The notes beneath the pieces are model-generated. The model saw only the letters and a program-made list of their open reading frames with translations, was not told the DNA's origin and did no database searches. Made by a program: the position numbers and the translations under genes. Positions 47,331 through 59,455 of a DNA stretch of 64,000 nt are shown here, piece by piece (the first letter of the stretch is position 1; the number at the start of each line of letters is the position of its first letter). Source of the DNA: Anarhynchus alexandrinus (lineage: Eukaryota > Chordata > Aves > Charadriiformes > Charadriidae); the NCBI GenBank assembly GCA_008711295.1, contig VUYV01000088.1:2807812-2871811 (forward strand). The letters are read 5' to 3'.

Positions 47331-50300
47331 AGACAGAAACGTGTGACAGCGTGAGTCCGTCTGAACACAATAATCTAAACCCACGTTTTTTTCTAAGTGG
47401 TAAACTGCATTGATCTCTTCTGGAAGTGAGCTCCATTAGTTATGTGCTGGTCTTGTGGAATTTTTGCCTCCATTCCTGAGTGTAAGCTACCAATTTCAAG
47501 GCTCTGGCAGCTGGTGGTGTATACCCTGGTGAGCTGGAGCTCTTCCCTGTACGTACATGAGGTGACCTCACCTAGTCCTGTAAAAGGCTTTGAAGATCAG
47601 GACAAAGACCTTCATAATGACTCATATTTAAGTGCTGTGATAGAGAATAAGTGAATATCTGAGTTGGGAAGAGCCTGGTGAGGCAGAAGAGAATGCCAGA
47701 GGTGGCAGCTTTCAAGTCAGTTTTAGTGCTACTGAAAAATTCTGGCTGCAGTTTTGCACTCATAACTACAGCTGCAAGAGGAAAATACTGATACAGATGT
47801 GGATGAGGAGTTCCAAGAGGAAGATGAAGATTCAGAATAACTGCTTCAGGAGGAAGCTTTATTCTGTTTGGGGGCATTTGCAACAAGTATCATTTGGGAG
47901 GAGGTGGCTGTGCTGCAGATCTGTGGTAACCAGCTGTGGTGAGAAGAGAGACAGTCCTCCTATGACAGGCACGTTGAGATTTTTGTTATGTTTTGATCTG
48001 TTCATCAAATGGCCATCACTGCGGGCACACTATCAGAATTGCCCTGGGGACCTGCTTTGAGGGAAATCACTTATTCTGGCCTGACACTGTTTTTTTTTTT
48101 TATCAAGGCTAGTGAGGCACGGGAACATTCACAGTGACATGACCTGCTGAGCTGGGCAGGCTGGTGTTTATTTTGGTCGTTTTTTTTCCGGTGGGATGCT
48201 GGTTTTGCGTGTCCTGTACACTTTTGGATTAAAATTACTTGATGGTGCATGTTGGTTCAGTGAGGGGAAAGGTCAGTATTTGTAAAATATTTTTAGTTTG
48301 CTTTCACTATTTGTTCATAGAACAGTGGTTAGATTTCAAAGTAATGCTAAATCCTTCTCCATGGGTGCTGGTGAGGCAAATGTGTATTGTCTGGGGGTTT
48401 TTGTGGCCTCTATGAATTTATACATTTGCAGCATTTGTGCTTTCCACTTATAGGCAATTTAGTGCTTTGGTCTTCCAGAGGTGTTCTTCATGTGCATATG
48501 GAATCTATTACACATGATTTATAGATCCTTTGTAGATTTAAAAAACAGTGAAGAATGGGATTTGACAATATAGGAACTATGAATTAAACTATGAACTAAA
48601 CTAAACCACCCTAAACATTTGAAAATTGTTTGTCTTCCTAAAAGTGGAAATGCATAAATAGTTGAAAACAGTGCAGGCTGTAGGGCTTTTAACTAAAGAA
48701 AATTAGATATTCAGCTGTTAGACTTTGAGGTTTTGGGTTTCTGCAAAACCTCATAATAACTGTGATCAACTTGTCCTCTTTGTGACCACTGAGGAATCTC
48801 AGATGTTGGACTCATGTGGTTCCATCACAACATTTGGGAACCCTCTGCTTTTCCAGGCTGCTGTTTTTGTTGCCAGGATAGAAAGACATGCTGTGGGGAG
48901 GTTTTGTGGTAAACCGCTGTTCAGGAAGGTGAGCTCTACAGAGCCTTGAAAGCTGAGACTAATGGACTTTATCCTTGATACAGATACGCTGGATCCCAAA
49001 GGGGGAGGAGGTGGATGTCGTGCAATAGCTTTCAAAAAGCATTCTTTAAAACACTAATCTCCTGGTCTGCTTTGATAATTTGGTTTTAGCAGTTTCCTTG
49101 GTCATGGACTTTCCCTCGTAGCCCCTTTGTCCTCTTTGCCTCTTCTCCAGTTCTCTGCCAGTCCTAAAACGCTTTCCTTTGTATTTCAGAGGCTTTTGTG
49201 AAGATATGGGGCATTCCTTGCTTCAGTGTTCTCTTCCAAGATCTTCATATACTGTCTAGTTGTTAAGAACAGTGTCTTTGAGGACCTTGATGCCTCAGGT
49301 GGATACAGTAAGGTGAAAAATAACATTATTTGTTGTTCAGTATCTGTGGTGACAAAGATTTAAAAAAATACCCAACAATTTTGAGATACCCTCTACAGAT
49401 CCTTTTTCTGTCTTGGAATTTGGTCTCACCTGCCTTTCCATGTGCTTGGGAATCTGAGTGTAGGGGATCTAATTAGCTGATGCCCAAAAGAAGCTAAATG
49501 TCTGCATTTAAGGACCCAGCACAGGGCAAGAGGCCATGGGATAGGATGCTTATAAATGCAGTAGATTTAGACCTGGATCAGTGCTTGGTCACTCCTAATC
49601 CCTTCTTGTGGCTTATGTATTATGCTGTTGGTGGGTTTTGTTGTTATTATTGTAAGTTTGACTGAAGATGCTGGGATCTGTGTGTAAGGCCTGTTATTTC
49701 TGATGACGCTTCACATAGATATTCTGTGTCCGTTCTGATCTATATTTATTATGTGATTGAGTCCAATCTCCTCCTGTCACAAGATGCGACTTGGGAACAG
49801 CTGTTCTTCCACCATCATGGAGAGATGTGTAGCCCTGACCAAAGGAAGTATATACTTACAAAGACTAAACGGAACCCAGCAAAGTATAAATTGCTTTTAT
49901 TCATCAGAGTTATGCCTTCTGATGTTCTGATTGTCTCAGAGGACACAGACCTGGAGCCTGGATAAAAGCAGCCCTTTCTTGTAAAGTCAAGGGCCCTACT
50001 TGGACACTGTGTACCTTGAATTTCACTTTGTAACTCCCTTTATATGCTCAGCATTTGCTGTGCTATCCTTGCTGCTCTGTAATGACTCTGAGGCACATCT
50101 GGAATTAGCAATGTTCATGTTTTCTGTGCCACTTATCTCCTTCTTGGCATTTTCCTCTTTCTCAAATGCATTTTTAGTATCTTACTACTGATCAGAAATT
50201 AAATGACATTTTGAGATTTGCACTGAAAAAAAACTTTTCTGAATTTGCACTATTACAGACCTGTTCTGATGAACTGAAGTGAGTGCCTGCTTATTCTACA

Positions 50301-50996
50301 TGTGCTACATACAGATGCAGAATTAACTGGGATGGGAGGCAGGCTAAAGGAATCCTTGTCCAGTCCTCATTACCGCTTCTGAACTTGTGTGAACCCATGC
50401 TTTGTCCTCACTCGGCCACTTTTTGGGGAGCTTCATCTAGCCAGCCCCAGTAATTTTGGAGTGTCTGACTCACAATAAAACATATATACAATACAGCATG
50501 CGGGTGAACAGTTAGTCTGATCAGAATAGCGGGAAAAGCCGCATGGAGATGGTCGGTACAGTTCAGAGCATAGATACAAGGGCCACATTATCACAGTTAC
50601 AAAACAACACAGTAATTCCCCAGTTCAGTCATCCTGACAACTGCCCCGTGTAGATGAAGATCCTTTGGAATGGAATCCAGTTTTTAACAGATAAAAATCC
50701 TGAAAAGCAATGTCAGAGAAGCGCAGGTTGGAATTAGACGGATACAGACAGCTCTTTCAGTTGGAAAAATGATGATGTTGAGGCTCTGTTTTCATTTTTT
50801 AACCCAGAACACACAGAACTGTAAACAGAACTATACCTTTAGAGTCAGTGGAAACCGTGAGATTCACGTACACAATAGTTTATGAGGAAATAGTATTTTT
50901 CATCTATTTCGGGTACACTTGTCAGAAGTAGTTGTAGCTCTTGCACAGGCTTTTGAATTTGTGATCTCACATCACAGGAACCCCTGAGCAACACAT

Positions 50997-50999
50997 ACC
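50997..50999 (-). other. Candidate donor of WDCP copy B non-coding exon 1
   Basis: On the minus strand AAATCTAG is followed by GTATGTGT, a strong donor match, with the exon ending at 50999 and the intron starting at 50998. The exon would run rightward into CpG island 2, with its start perhaps at 51050-51300. That would put the WDCP-B start within a few hundred bases of the FKBP1B ATG and make the promoter bidirectional. This is an inference from the motif and position. Confidence 0.4.
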
Positions 51000-51372
51000 T
51001 AGATTTTCTTATTTAAAACACGGATTAGGACAGGACGTTGTAAATTGCTTTGCGCGGTGAAACGCGGGGTACCTCCAGCGGCCCGCCGGAGCCCTGCCGC
51101 TGCCGTGCAGTGCGGGGGTACCGCCGCCCGCTGCTCCCGCTGCCCGGTACCTCCGCCCGCCCGGTGGGAGGAAGATGGGGATGAGGGGGGAACGGTGGCA
51201 AGACCCCTGGGGAAGCGCTCCGCCGGGCACCACCGGGCAGACAGCCGGCGGGGCACCCCGCTAAGGCGAGCCCTGCCCGGGTGGAGGGCAGCAGCCCCCC
51301 GCCCTCCCCCAAGGCCGGGGGCGGGATGCCGGCGGGCAGCCCCGCCGCCGCCGGGCGCCCCTCTGCCGCGGC

Positions 51373-51373
51373 N
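51373..51373. other. Ambiguous base (N)
   Basis: A single N lies five bases before the FKBP1B start codon in extreme GC context. It is a sequencing or assembly uncertainty. It does not touch the coding sequence but falls in the initiation context. Confidence 0.95.
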
Positions 51374-51377
51374 CGCC

Positions 51378-51414
51378 ATGGGGGTGGAGATCGAGACCAT
51401 CTCTCCGGGAGACG
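51378..51414 (+). CDS. FKBP1B: FKBP1B coding exon 1
   Basis: The ATG at 51378-51380 has a strong start context (GCC before, G at +4). Twelve codons plus one base encode MGVEIETISPGD and the first base of Gly. The donor GTACGG starts at 51415. The 5' UTR runs back into the CpG island; its start cannot be fixed from sequence. Confidence 0.92.
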
Positions 51415-54243
51415 GTACGGGACCGTGGGGGAGAGCAGCCCTGCGGCACGGGGGCGGAGGGGGCGCCTGGGTCCGACCGGCGACCCGAGCCGGCGGGTGT
51501 CGCACGGGGCTCCGAGGCCAGGGCGGGGTAGGGAGGCAAGAGAGGGAAGGCGGCGCCCCGGTGCGGGGAGGCGGCGAGGTGCGGGAGGGAAGGCATGGCC
51601 GCCCCCGCACCCCCGCCCCTGATGCGGGAGAGGGGCAGCGGGGCCAGGCGGCCGCCCGGCGTCCCGGCGGCGGCGGGGGGAGCTGGCGGCTCCCCGGGCG
51701 GCAGCGCCGCGGCTGCCGGCAGCACCGGCAGGGGCGGCAGCAGCAGCAGCAGCAGGGGCGGCGCGGGGGCTGGGGATTTTTCTCCGGCATCCGCTGACAG
51801 CTGCACAAACCGGGCGGGCGCGGGGGGCAGCGGCGGGGCCGGGCGTTCGGCCGGGAGCGCGCCCTGCCGAAAACTTTCCCCGGTTCCTCGCCCAGTCTCG
51901 CCGGGGGCCGCCGGGCGTTTGTGTCAGCATCCCTCCCGGCGTGGCGGCGGCGCGCCTGCCGCCTCCCGGTTCAACCTGTGATGCTGGCGAGGGCTGAGGT
52001 GCAGCCCGGCTGGCGATAACCTCTGCCTGGCGCAGGCTCTGCTTTCCAGGGCCAGTTCGTGGTGTTCTGCCCTTCTGTGGCGTTGTAATACCATTTCATT
52101 GGGGTTTTGGTTATTTTTTTATTTATAAGAGGACGCCTTTTCTAACACACAGCCATATGTATCTATATAATGGGCCGGATTCATCCTTGGCTGATACACA
52201 ACCGTAAATAATTTGTTCAAGTCGGTCTCAGCTTAACTTTCTTGGCCTCCTTTCTTTTCTTTGTGCATGCTTTTAAATTGGCTTCTCCCTCTGTGCTGTT
52301 TAGCTCTGGGGACCAAATTCTTCTCTTGGTTGCACAGATGTAAAAGCAGAATGCTTATGTGGGTGTAAGTAATGTTTCTGGGTTGAGAGTAGAAAGAAGG
52401 GTGGAACTTAACCTCGTAATAGTACTTCTTAGCTATTAAATATATCAAGGCTGTCTTTGTAAGCAATACGCTATTCCAAATAAGGTTATATGGATTAGTT
52501 CTCTTGGTTGCAAGTCTTAATCAAAATCAGCTGACTTTAAATACTGTCTTTAAACCACTGTTAGTCAGCGGTCTTGAGAATCTCTGCTTTTAATTCAGCT
52601 TTGATGTGGATTTATGTAGCTTCATTGACTTTGCTGGTGTTATACTCACACAGCAGAGCATGTGTCAGTAAGGTCTGATACTCCTTTTCTCAGATCTCTG
52701 TATAATAGTGCCTCATTTGAACAATACCTGTTTTACCAAGGGTAGGATTCATCTCACATAACTTTTCTCAGGTTAGGTGGCTAGTCTAAAGCAGTCTTCT
52801 AGTTTTTTTCTGTAGTCATCTCCAGAGAATAATTCATCTCACCTCCCTCTGGATCATCTGGGTTTTGCTCACAGCACTGCTAATTCTCCACTGTCAATAG
52901 GGGAAGCCCAGGAGACCGGCATGTGATAGTTGCCTGTGTTTTAGATGGCTAAAGTTAAATGAGATGAAACCCACTTTAGGGTTACAGTGGTGCCTTGGCT
53001 GGATACCTATTGTACTGCGCTTTGTGCAACCCACAGCTAGAGATATTGCAGCCAAATGCAAGCTGATGAACAAGGCTGATCAGAAGATGCTTGGAAGCAC
53101 CATCTTCTCAATTTCATGTTATAAATCTTGGTTCATCATATTAGCCTGCCCTCCTGCCATTTAGTGCTCAGGGTGGTTTTGGCATATAAGCCCTAAGTAC
53201 ATAGCTTATGTGTTACTTGATGTTTTATACCCTGCGATGCACCCTGTAATGCATAAATTATCATGTTAATTCAGACTAAAGAAGCCAGAAAGCCAACTAA
53301 GATGTGAGCCTCAGTTTCTATCTAAATCCCCAGTTTCTAGCTTTCTGGCAAGGATGTTCTTTAATAATTGGTCTCATTCATACTTTTAAGTTCTTCTGAG
53401 CCTGAGCCCTGCCCTGACCAACGTTACTTCAGAAATCAAGTTTAGCTGTTTTAATATGCCACTGGCACGTAGTTGAGCCTGGAAAATCTTCCCCTAGCTT
53501 TTAGTGCCTTTGGCAGTACCTAGAACAGGTAAAATGGAAATGGTAATTTCATTTTCCAGTGATAAGAAAATAATTTAAGCTTTCCTTTCAGAATGAAAAT
53601 TTTAGGAGGCTCTTACTAGAATTTAGTGTATCACTGCTTTACTGTTGCCCAATGCTACAAAATTAAACTGCCTTTGTATGTAAAAAAATTTTTTTTAAAC
53701 CCTTGCCGGCTAATTAGAGCTGTCTTGAGTGAAAGGCATTAGAAATGTGAATGCAAACAGATATTTTTCACAATGTCAAACTAAGACTTTATTTGAAAAA
53801 TTATAACAAAAACATTCTGTTGTTTTTAAGGTTATAATCCATTAGGTTTTTAAATTTTTTTAATCCATAAGGTTTTTAAGGTTATAATTTTAAGGTTATA
53901 ATCCATTAAGTTTTGACAGTTCTTTTGCACTTAGAGAATGTAAATGCATATATAATGCCCACATATATAGGGAAAATTATGTGAGGAAAATATTATTTGG
54001 CCTAACAACTAAATAGGAGCCAAGCTGGGACCTTCTACCCTAAACCATGCCCATTGCTGTCTTGCATATTAGTGATTTGATAAAGCATAGTCAATACAAA
54101 TATCAGTCTGGCATTTTCCTCTTGAAAGATAAACCTGCCTAGCCACACAGATTACTCAGAAATAATAAAAGAATAACCTTTTATAATTTTAACAGGACGG
54201 ACATTTCCAAAGAAGGGTCAGACGTGTGTGGTGCACTACACAG
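51378..54243 (+). CDS. FKBP1B: FKBP1B (FKBP12.6), 5' part, exons 1-2 only
   Basis: Two plus-strand coding exons join (phase 1) to give MGVEIETISPGDG then RTFPKKGQTCVVHYTG, the N-terminus of the FKBP12 family. Glu-Ile at positions 4-5 and Lys-Lys in the FPKKG motif fit FKBP1B rather than FKBP1A, which has Gln-Val and Lys-Arg there. The product is a roughly 108-residue cytosolic peptidyl-prolyl isomerase that binds FK506/rapamycin and stabilises ryanodine receptors, RyR2 above all. Only the first 28 residues plus a split Gly are present. The active-site body lies in later exons, which I did not find before 64000. Exon boundaries match those known for human FKBP1B. The neighbour is WDCP-B, head-to-head. 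Confidence 0.93.
51738..51755. repeat. (CAG)6 trinucleotide run
   Basis: Six CAG units, flanked by GGCGG, lie inside CpG island 2 in FKBP1B intron 1. Not coding in any recognised gene. Confidence 0.9.
53825..53912. repeat. Imperfect AT-rich tandem repeats
   Basis: The motif AAGGTTATAATCCATTA and shorter variants (AATCCATAAGGTTTTTAA, AAGGTTATAATTTT) recur four times, partly overlapping. It looks like slippage in AT-rich intron DNA. Confidence 0.8.
54196..54243 (+). CDS. FKBP1B: FKBP1B coding exon 2
   Basis: A 48-base exon. The acceptor TTTTAACAG ends at 54195 and the donor GTAAAG starts at 54244. It completes Gly-13 and encodes RTFPKKGQTCVVHYT plus the first base of the next Gly. It includes Cys-Val-Val-His-Tyr, where the Tyr lines the FK506-binding pocket in this family. 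Confidence 0.93.
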
Positions 54244-55189
54244 GTAAAGGCATATTCTAAGTATTCTTTTGATACCAACTGCTTTGCATTCAAGAGTGAT
54301 TTGCCATTTCAAATGTGCTTGTTGTATTTTTTGCTTTGTTCTGTCACTCATAATCCATTTGATTATATTTTAATGTGTTTCCTGTATATTTCACTTCTAG
54401 CTAGCCATTCCAGCAGTTCTAGATGCAGGATCTAGATGTGCCTGCTAGTAGATTTGCCAAGTGTAGCATTCAATGGTGAGAGGTTAACAGATGAAACTGT
54501 GGACCTGATTCTTTAAGCCATTATACTAGCTAATGAAATCAAGCGTGTAACAGTGAAACTGCTGGCTTCATATTTTCCAGCCTCTGATCTTGATACAGAT
54601 AATTAATTATTGTATATATCTTAAAAGCATGTGTCTATGTATTGGCAGTAAAATTCATTCCAGATTGAAAAGATCAATACAAGGTCTATTTTACACCTGC
54701 TTTATGGACTTGTGTGAATCTTAAGTGGTGAGTTAGTTAATGGAGCTGGTTATGCTGCACCTTTGCGCAGTGGGAAAACATCCTTTAAATCAGTTTGTAA
54801 CATTATGTTTTGTATACAGTTATGTAAATTGTCAAAGGAATGCAAAGACCTCTGCAGTCCGAGTTCCCAGCTGGGAAGTTCACATCAAGAGCTATCATTT
54901 TATGGGGTCTTTTCCTTAAGAAGGCAAAACATAGGTGATGTGGGGAGGACAGCTACTGATCTGGGCCTAGATCCATGAGGTAATGTTTTCCTCTAGCGTT
55001 CAGTGTTATAGGAAAGTTCTCACTGGTAACTGTTGCTTTCTTTCAGTTTTGTACTTGCTTCTGTAGCTTACAGCTGGACGAGGTGGAGAGCATTTTCCAG
55101 TAAATATAACTAATGAAGTAAACCTGTTTGTGTTTTCAAGAAGCTTTTTGATATAGTTTAAATAATATCACTCTTCAGAAGGTTATATG

Positions 55190-55262
55190 GGAGTCAGTGC
55201 ACTGGCTTGGGATATAGGATGTCTGGGTTTAAGCTCCTATACATTTGTATATTCAGAGTATT
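55190..55262 (+). repeat. tRNA-derived SINE (MIR-like) head
   Basis: GGGAGTCAGTGCACTGGCTT, then GGATGTCTGGGTTTAAGCTC, follow the order of a tRNA-derived SINE head, with a degraded B box (GGGTTTAAGCTC for GGTTCGAATCC). It is old, 3' truncated and inactive. Confidence 0.5.
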
Positions 55263-57779
55263 TTGATCTGATGAGGATTTCTAGTTTGAATTAGAAGTAG
55301 TTAAACACATGGGCCTCCCATGCCAGTCTCAGCTCTTACAGACATTCCTCTGTAACTTAGATCTGAAAATAGATGTTTTCAAACTATTTTTGTGAAGATG
55401 CTGAAAGATATGTTTCTGTTCCGGTCCAAACTTCAAAAGTTTTTATGAAATAAAATTGGCACCTCCCACCCCCAGTTAGTTCGAGTTAAATTTAAATGTC
55501 AGAACTGAAATAGGCAAAAAAAATTGAGGCTGGTGGCTCCCACAAAGCACAATTTTGCTGGATAATTTCAGAGAGAGTGTGAACGGTAAATGTGGAAAGA
55601 TAACAAGGTGCTGCATACTTTTATTGATATTAGATACCATCTTAGATGAGGCTATCATAAGCTGGCTTTGACATAAAAGACTTTATGAAAACTCATTAAA
55701 TCAATCTCCAGCGTAGACTGTGCTTCCTCCATATACCTTGCTATTGGTGCTATGCAACCCCTCTAACTCCCAGATTAGAACAGATATCAGAAAAAGCTTA
55801 TTGTCTCAGTACCAGCACTGTTGCAATGTCTAAGCTGTCTTTGGTGGTCATATTTTTAAAGGGAGCCTTTGATTAGTGGATAAAGTGTTTTCTTCCAGTG
55901 GTCTGTAAAGCATGTAGGAAAGATGACATATGAATGTCAAGTTTTAATTTAAAACTGGTTTATCTGAATACAATATAACTTCTTTTTATACTGATGCAAT
56001 TCTGGATGTGCCTGGGATTCATCTTGAAATGGTCTCTGTCTTATTTACATGATCTCATTAGACCTCACTGTACTCAATGCTTATCCTCACCACACTCCTG
56101 TGAGTCCTCCTTTAGGAAGTGGGTAGCTAAATTACAGAGGTGCCCTCAGAGGTATCCAGAACATCTATCTTGTCATCTAAAATGAGAGTTAGGAAAAATT
56201 AAGATACCTAGGTGCAAGGAAATGATCCAGAAATCCTGCTTTCCAGAGCTGCTTAATATTGGGATCATGTAGAGCTCACAAGTTGTCTCCGTGTTCAGCC
56301 TATGGGTCACTCTGGAACTATGCATGGATACCTGTAGGGAGGTGTTGTAGTCTGTGAAGTGAGGGAACCATGCACTGACTGGACTCCACCAAGATCTAGA
56401 GATCAGTTGGATCCTGAGAGGAGCCTGACCTCACTTGAGTGCTCTGAGCACAGCTCTGAAACCAGCATCAAGCACAGCAGAGACAGCTGCTTTCAGTCAA
56501 AAACATGGCCTGTGGGAGCCCACTTTATGTATAATAACTGGACAGTTGTTTCGGACATGGCAAACCTGTGCTCAGTTGCCTTTTCCAATAGAAGAGGGTC
56601 ATAGCTCTATTTGCCACATCCTTAACTTTGACCATTCCATTCTTGGGGAGGAGGAAGCTGAGATTTCCTGCTCCCTCCAGTTTAGCCTGAGGCATTCAGC
56701 AGTGAAGAATGCAAGAGCCATGGGCAGGAAAAGGAGCAGGCACTAATGCAGAAATATTGAAGGAGTTGTATTCTAGTCCCTGTCTTTAGGGATTAATTCT
56801 GTACTTTTTTTTTTTTTATTCCAATTATTTTCCCAGGGGGTGGTGCCTAGTTTTGACAGCTTGGTGGGCCGTGTAACTTCTTGCAGCAGCCCTTCCACTC
56901 TCACACACACACCATGTGGCAATACAGCTCCTTAGCACAAACATGGTTGGCTCCATGATTCCGTGAGGGCTGGGATTCTTGTGCATGCATAGAAAAAAAA
57001 CATTGCCTGTCCACTAATTATTCATGTGTCGACAGTTCCAGCAAGGAGGAGGAGGAGACTAGAAGGGGCTTGCTTCTGCCAGAGCAAGTTACGAGTTTTT
57101 AAGGAGACTCAAATGAGGAGTGGGCTGTGGGCTCTGTTTTGTCTTGCTACCTTGTCTTGCCTTCCCTCTCCAGGAGTCTCATAGATGTGCATTTACCATG
57201 TGATGGGGAGTGATGGCAGAAAGCATGGATGGGAGGGGACTGCTAGCACTACAGAAGTAAAAGGCCTGTAGCTTGCTTCTGAAGCGTCTTTGGGAAAAAG
57301 GTTTTCAGGAGCAAGCTATCTACATGAGTTGTCCTGGCACTCCATGCTGGAAAAACTCCAGAAAGGACCCAAGGCTGGTACCCTAGATGTTTGGCAGTCC
57401 TGTCTGCTCATGCTCCAGAATCTTATGATTCGTGCATCGCCAAGGTACGGATTCAGCAGGGTAGTCTCTAGTCTGATGACCCTACATTCCAGAGAAGTGG
57501 GAAGTGAGAACTGGAATCTCCTCAAGATGAAGGAGAAATGTGATCAAGTTTTACACTTTTGCTGTCAGTGCCGCAGCTATTAGGCTGTTATATGTGGCAG
57601 CTTTGCCTCTTTCTCTCCTTGTTTGACTAGATGCATAATCTCAGGAGCAGACTTTGTGGTCAGATCCCCAAATGCATTGTGGTGCCTTAATGGACAGACC
57701 TAAGTTCCAGTGGCAGGAGGAGTTAAGGTGCAACCTCACTAGGGAACAGTTTAGGAGGAACCTCTTAGTTTAAGTAAAT

Positions 57780-57842
57780 ATTTTTCTTCGGTTTTTTTGG
57801 TGGGTTGTTTTGTTTGTTTTGGTTTGGTTTGGTTTTTTTTCC
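57780..57842. repeat. T/G-rich simple sequence
   Basis: A run of TTTGG, TTTTG and T tracts ending in eight T. A similar run occurs at 21495-21537. Simple sequence without other content. Confidence 0.8.
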
Positions 57843-58740
57843 TAAGGAGTAGTTCTTGGCTGCTTTACAGTTAGAGCAGGATTTTTGGATTACCCTTCAG
57901 AAGTACCTAATTGCCCTTTCTGACTACACAAAATGCCTTAGTACCTAACTTTGGTACTGTAAATCACTTGCTAATTTTTCAGCTTTGCACAGCCTGAGTT
58001 AAGTACACAAATAGATGCTCAAGATCATTGCAGAAGATTAGATAGGAGGAATGTGACAGAACATGAGAGAGTCCCGATCTTAGTATGTGATGTAAGAATG
58101 TGGTCAGATTCCCGTATGTTTTACCTTTGCTAGAAATTATTACATTTGTTAAATTTCTTTCTTCTCAACCAGCATCTATGTTGTGTCTCAAAAGTTACCT
58201 GACGCAATATTAAAGTAATGGGATTAATAGATAAGGTAGTGCATTGGCACCGAAATGTATTTCCAGCAGCAATGGTTTGTGTCATGTTTTTGTCAGAGAT
58301 TTCATTGAGCAAGCTTCTGAAAGCCTTTGGCAATCTGCTTACTCCTTCTGTTTTCCATCTGCAAAATGATAGTTGTAGTTTGTCTGCCTCATGCAGATAG
58401 ATTGCAAGCAATCTGGGATATGAACTGCCTCCTTCTTCATGCCTAATGTAATGGCGTCCTAATCTTGATTGGGTTTTCAAGTTTCATTGTAGTACTGACA
58501 GTAATACAAGTAAACAAATTACAGTGTCATTAGTCCTGGAGTGTATCAACAGAAATGAGGCATTTTCTGCAGTTTTGTTTCCTGTGGCTTAAATTTGTTG
58601 ACTCTGGCAACGGGAATTAGCAGTGCAGAATTTTCAAAGATTTATGAAGGTGATGATACAAAATGCGTATTTCTTTTAGTTAGAAATGCCCTTAAACAAG
58701 ACCTTTGCTGAGGTTGTGAATGCTCTGTCTGGAGACTGTG

Positions 58741-58985
58741 GCAGTGGTAAAACCTGCACTCTGGGAAGCTGAATCCCATTCCTGGTCCTTCTCTTAGATG
58801 ATGGTGTGCCCTCAGACAAATTTTGTGTATGCTTGTCCCAAATCTGCTCTTAATAGTGAGAGGGCAGCTTTTTTTCCAAGTTATTCAGAGCTGACGTTCT
58901 CTTGTGTTGTCCCATGTAGCTTGTGGCAGAGCTGCATTCTCAACCTCTTCATCCTGTAAATCTGTGATAATAATACAATTACTCT
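58741..58985 (+). repeat. Possible MIR-like SINE, interrupted
   Basis: The end (CCTCTTCATCCTGTAAATCT then GATAATAATACAATTAC) matches the MIR-type 'cctcatctgtaaaatgggataataatac' block. The beginning (GCACTCTGGGAAGCTGAATC, CCCATTCCTGGTCC) could be its head. The middle does not fit, so it is either interrupted or only the end is real. Confidence 0.3.
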
Positions 58986-59146
58986 TTTTAAGGAACTGAT
59001 GATATTCAGTATTTGTAGTGTGCTGGGACAGACTTGTTTGAGTGAGACTATAAAGGCACATTAATCATTAATTACTTATTAAACTGGACTTCTATTGGAC
59101 AAGATTTTGCATAGACTTTGTAGGCTACAAAATTGCACCAAATAAA

Positions 59147-59455
59147 TTTGGAATGGAATGGTTTTCAGTTGGAAGGGACCTACAATGGTCATCTAGCCCA
59201 ATGGCCTGACCACTTCAGGGCTGACCAAGAGTTAAAGCATGTTGTTATGGGGGTTGCCCAGATGCCTCTTAAACACTGACAGGTTTGGGGCATCGACCAC
59301 CTCTCTAGGAAGCCTGTTCCAGTGCTTGACCACCCTCTCGGTAAAGAAATTCCTCCTAATGTCCAATCTGAACCTCCCCTGATGGCAGCTTTGAACCATT
59401 CCCATGTGTCCTATCACTGGATACCAGTGAGAATAGATCAGCACCGCTCTCTCTA
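59147..59455 (-). mobile_element. CR1 LINE fragment with readable ORF2 end
   Basis: Minus-oriented CR1. A minus-strand frame at 59444-59232 still reads the end of the CR1 reverse-transcriptase protein ([20 protein letters not shown], then [20 protein letters not shown]). It lacks the usual octamer tail; the left edge, with TTGGAAGGGACCTACAATGG, is the 3' UTR. A 5'-truncated fragment inside FKBP1B intron 2. Confidence 0.93.

Larger units (their letters stand above)
38541..50998 (-). other. Probable intron 1 of WDCP copy B (5' UTR intron)
   Basis: About 12.5 kb between the WDCP-B coding exon and CpG island 2, with no recognised coding exon on either strand. It contains a CR1-like fragment (46935-47330), another old repeat (46495-46575), a short repeated motif cluster at 41607-41678 and a GTCCA microsatellite at 43252-43275. 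Reading it as an intron rests on the strong GTATGT donor at 50998 and on the WDCP-FKBP1B promoter arrangement recalled from human. Confidence 0.5.
51040..51985. promoter_or_regulatory. CpG island 2, FKBP1B promoter and probable shared promoter with WDCP copy B
   Basis: A very GC- and CpG-rich block that includes FKBP1B coding exon 1 and the start of its intron 1. It has abrupt edges at about 51040 and 51985. It contains a six-unit CAG run at 51738-51755. Long open frames on both strands here are GC effects, apart from the short real exon. With a WDCP-B exon predicted on its left side, it probably works in both directions. Confidence 0.8.
51415..54195 (+). other. FKBP1B intron 1
   Basis: About 2.8 kb, phase 1. 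The first 570 bases belong to the CpG island, including the CAG run at 51738-51755. The rest is AT-rich with a small repeat cluster at 53825-53912. No other exon is seen. Confidence 0.85.

Noticed and set aside
47572..47886. 104-codon minus-strand frame in the WDCP-B 5' intron
   Set aside because: No recognisable family. The area also carries old repeat-like words, and there are no convincing splice sites around it.
50999..51981. Long frames on both strands (up to 301 codons) across CpG island 2
   Set aside because: Same GC effect. They run through an N and overlap the real FKBP1B exon 1 in other frames. Only the 37-base FKBP1B exon is supported.
59232..59444. 70-codon minus-strand frame resembling a protein
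   Set aside because: It is the C-terminal end of CR1 ORF2 in a truncated LINE copy.
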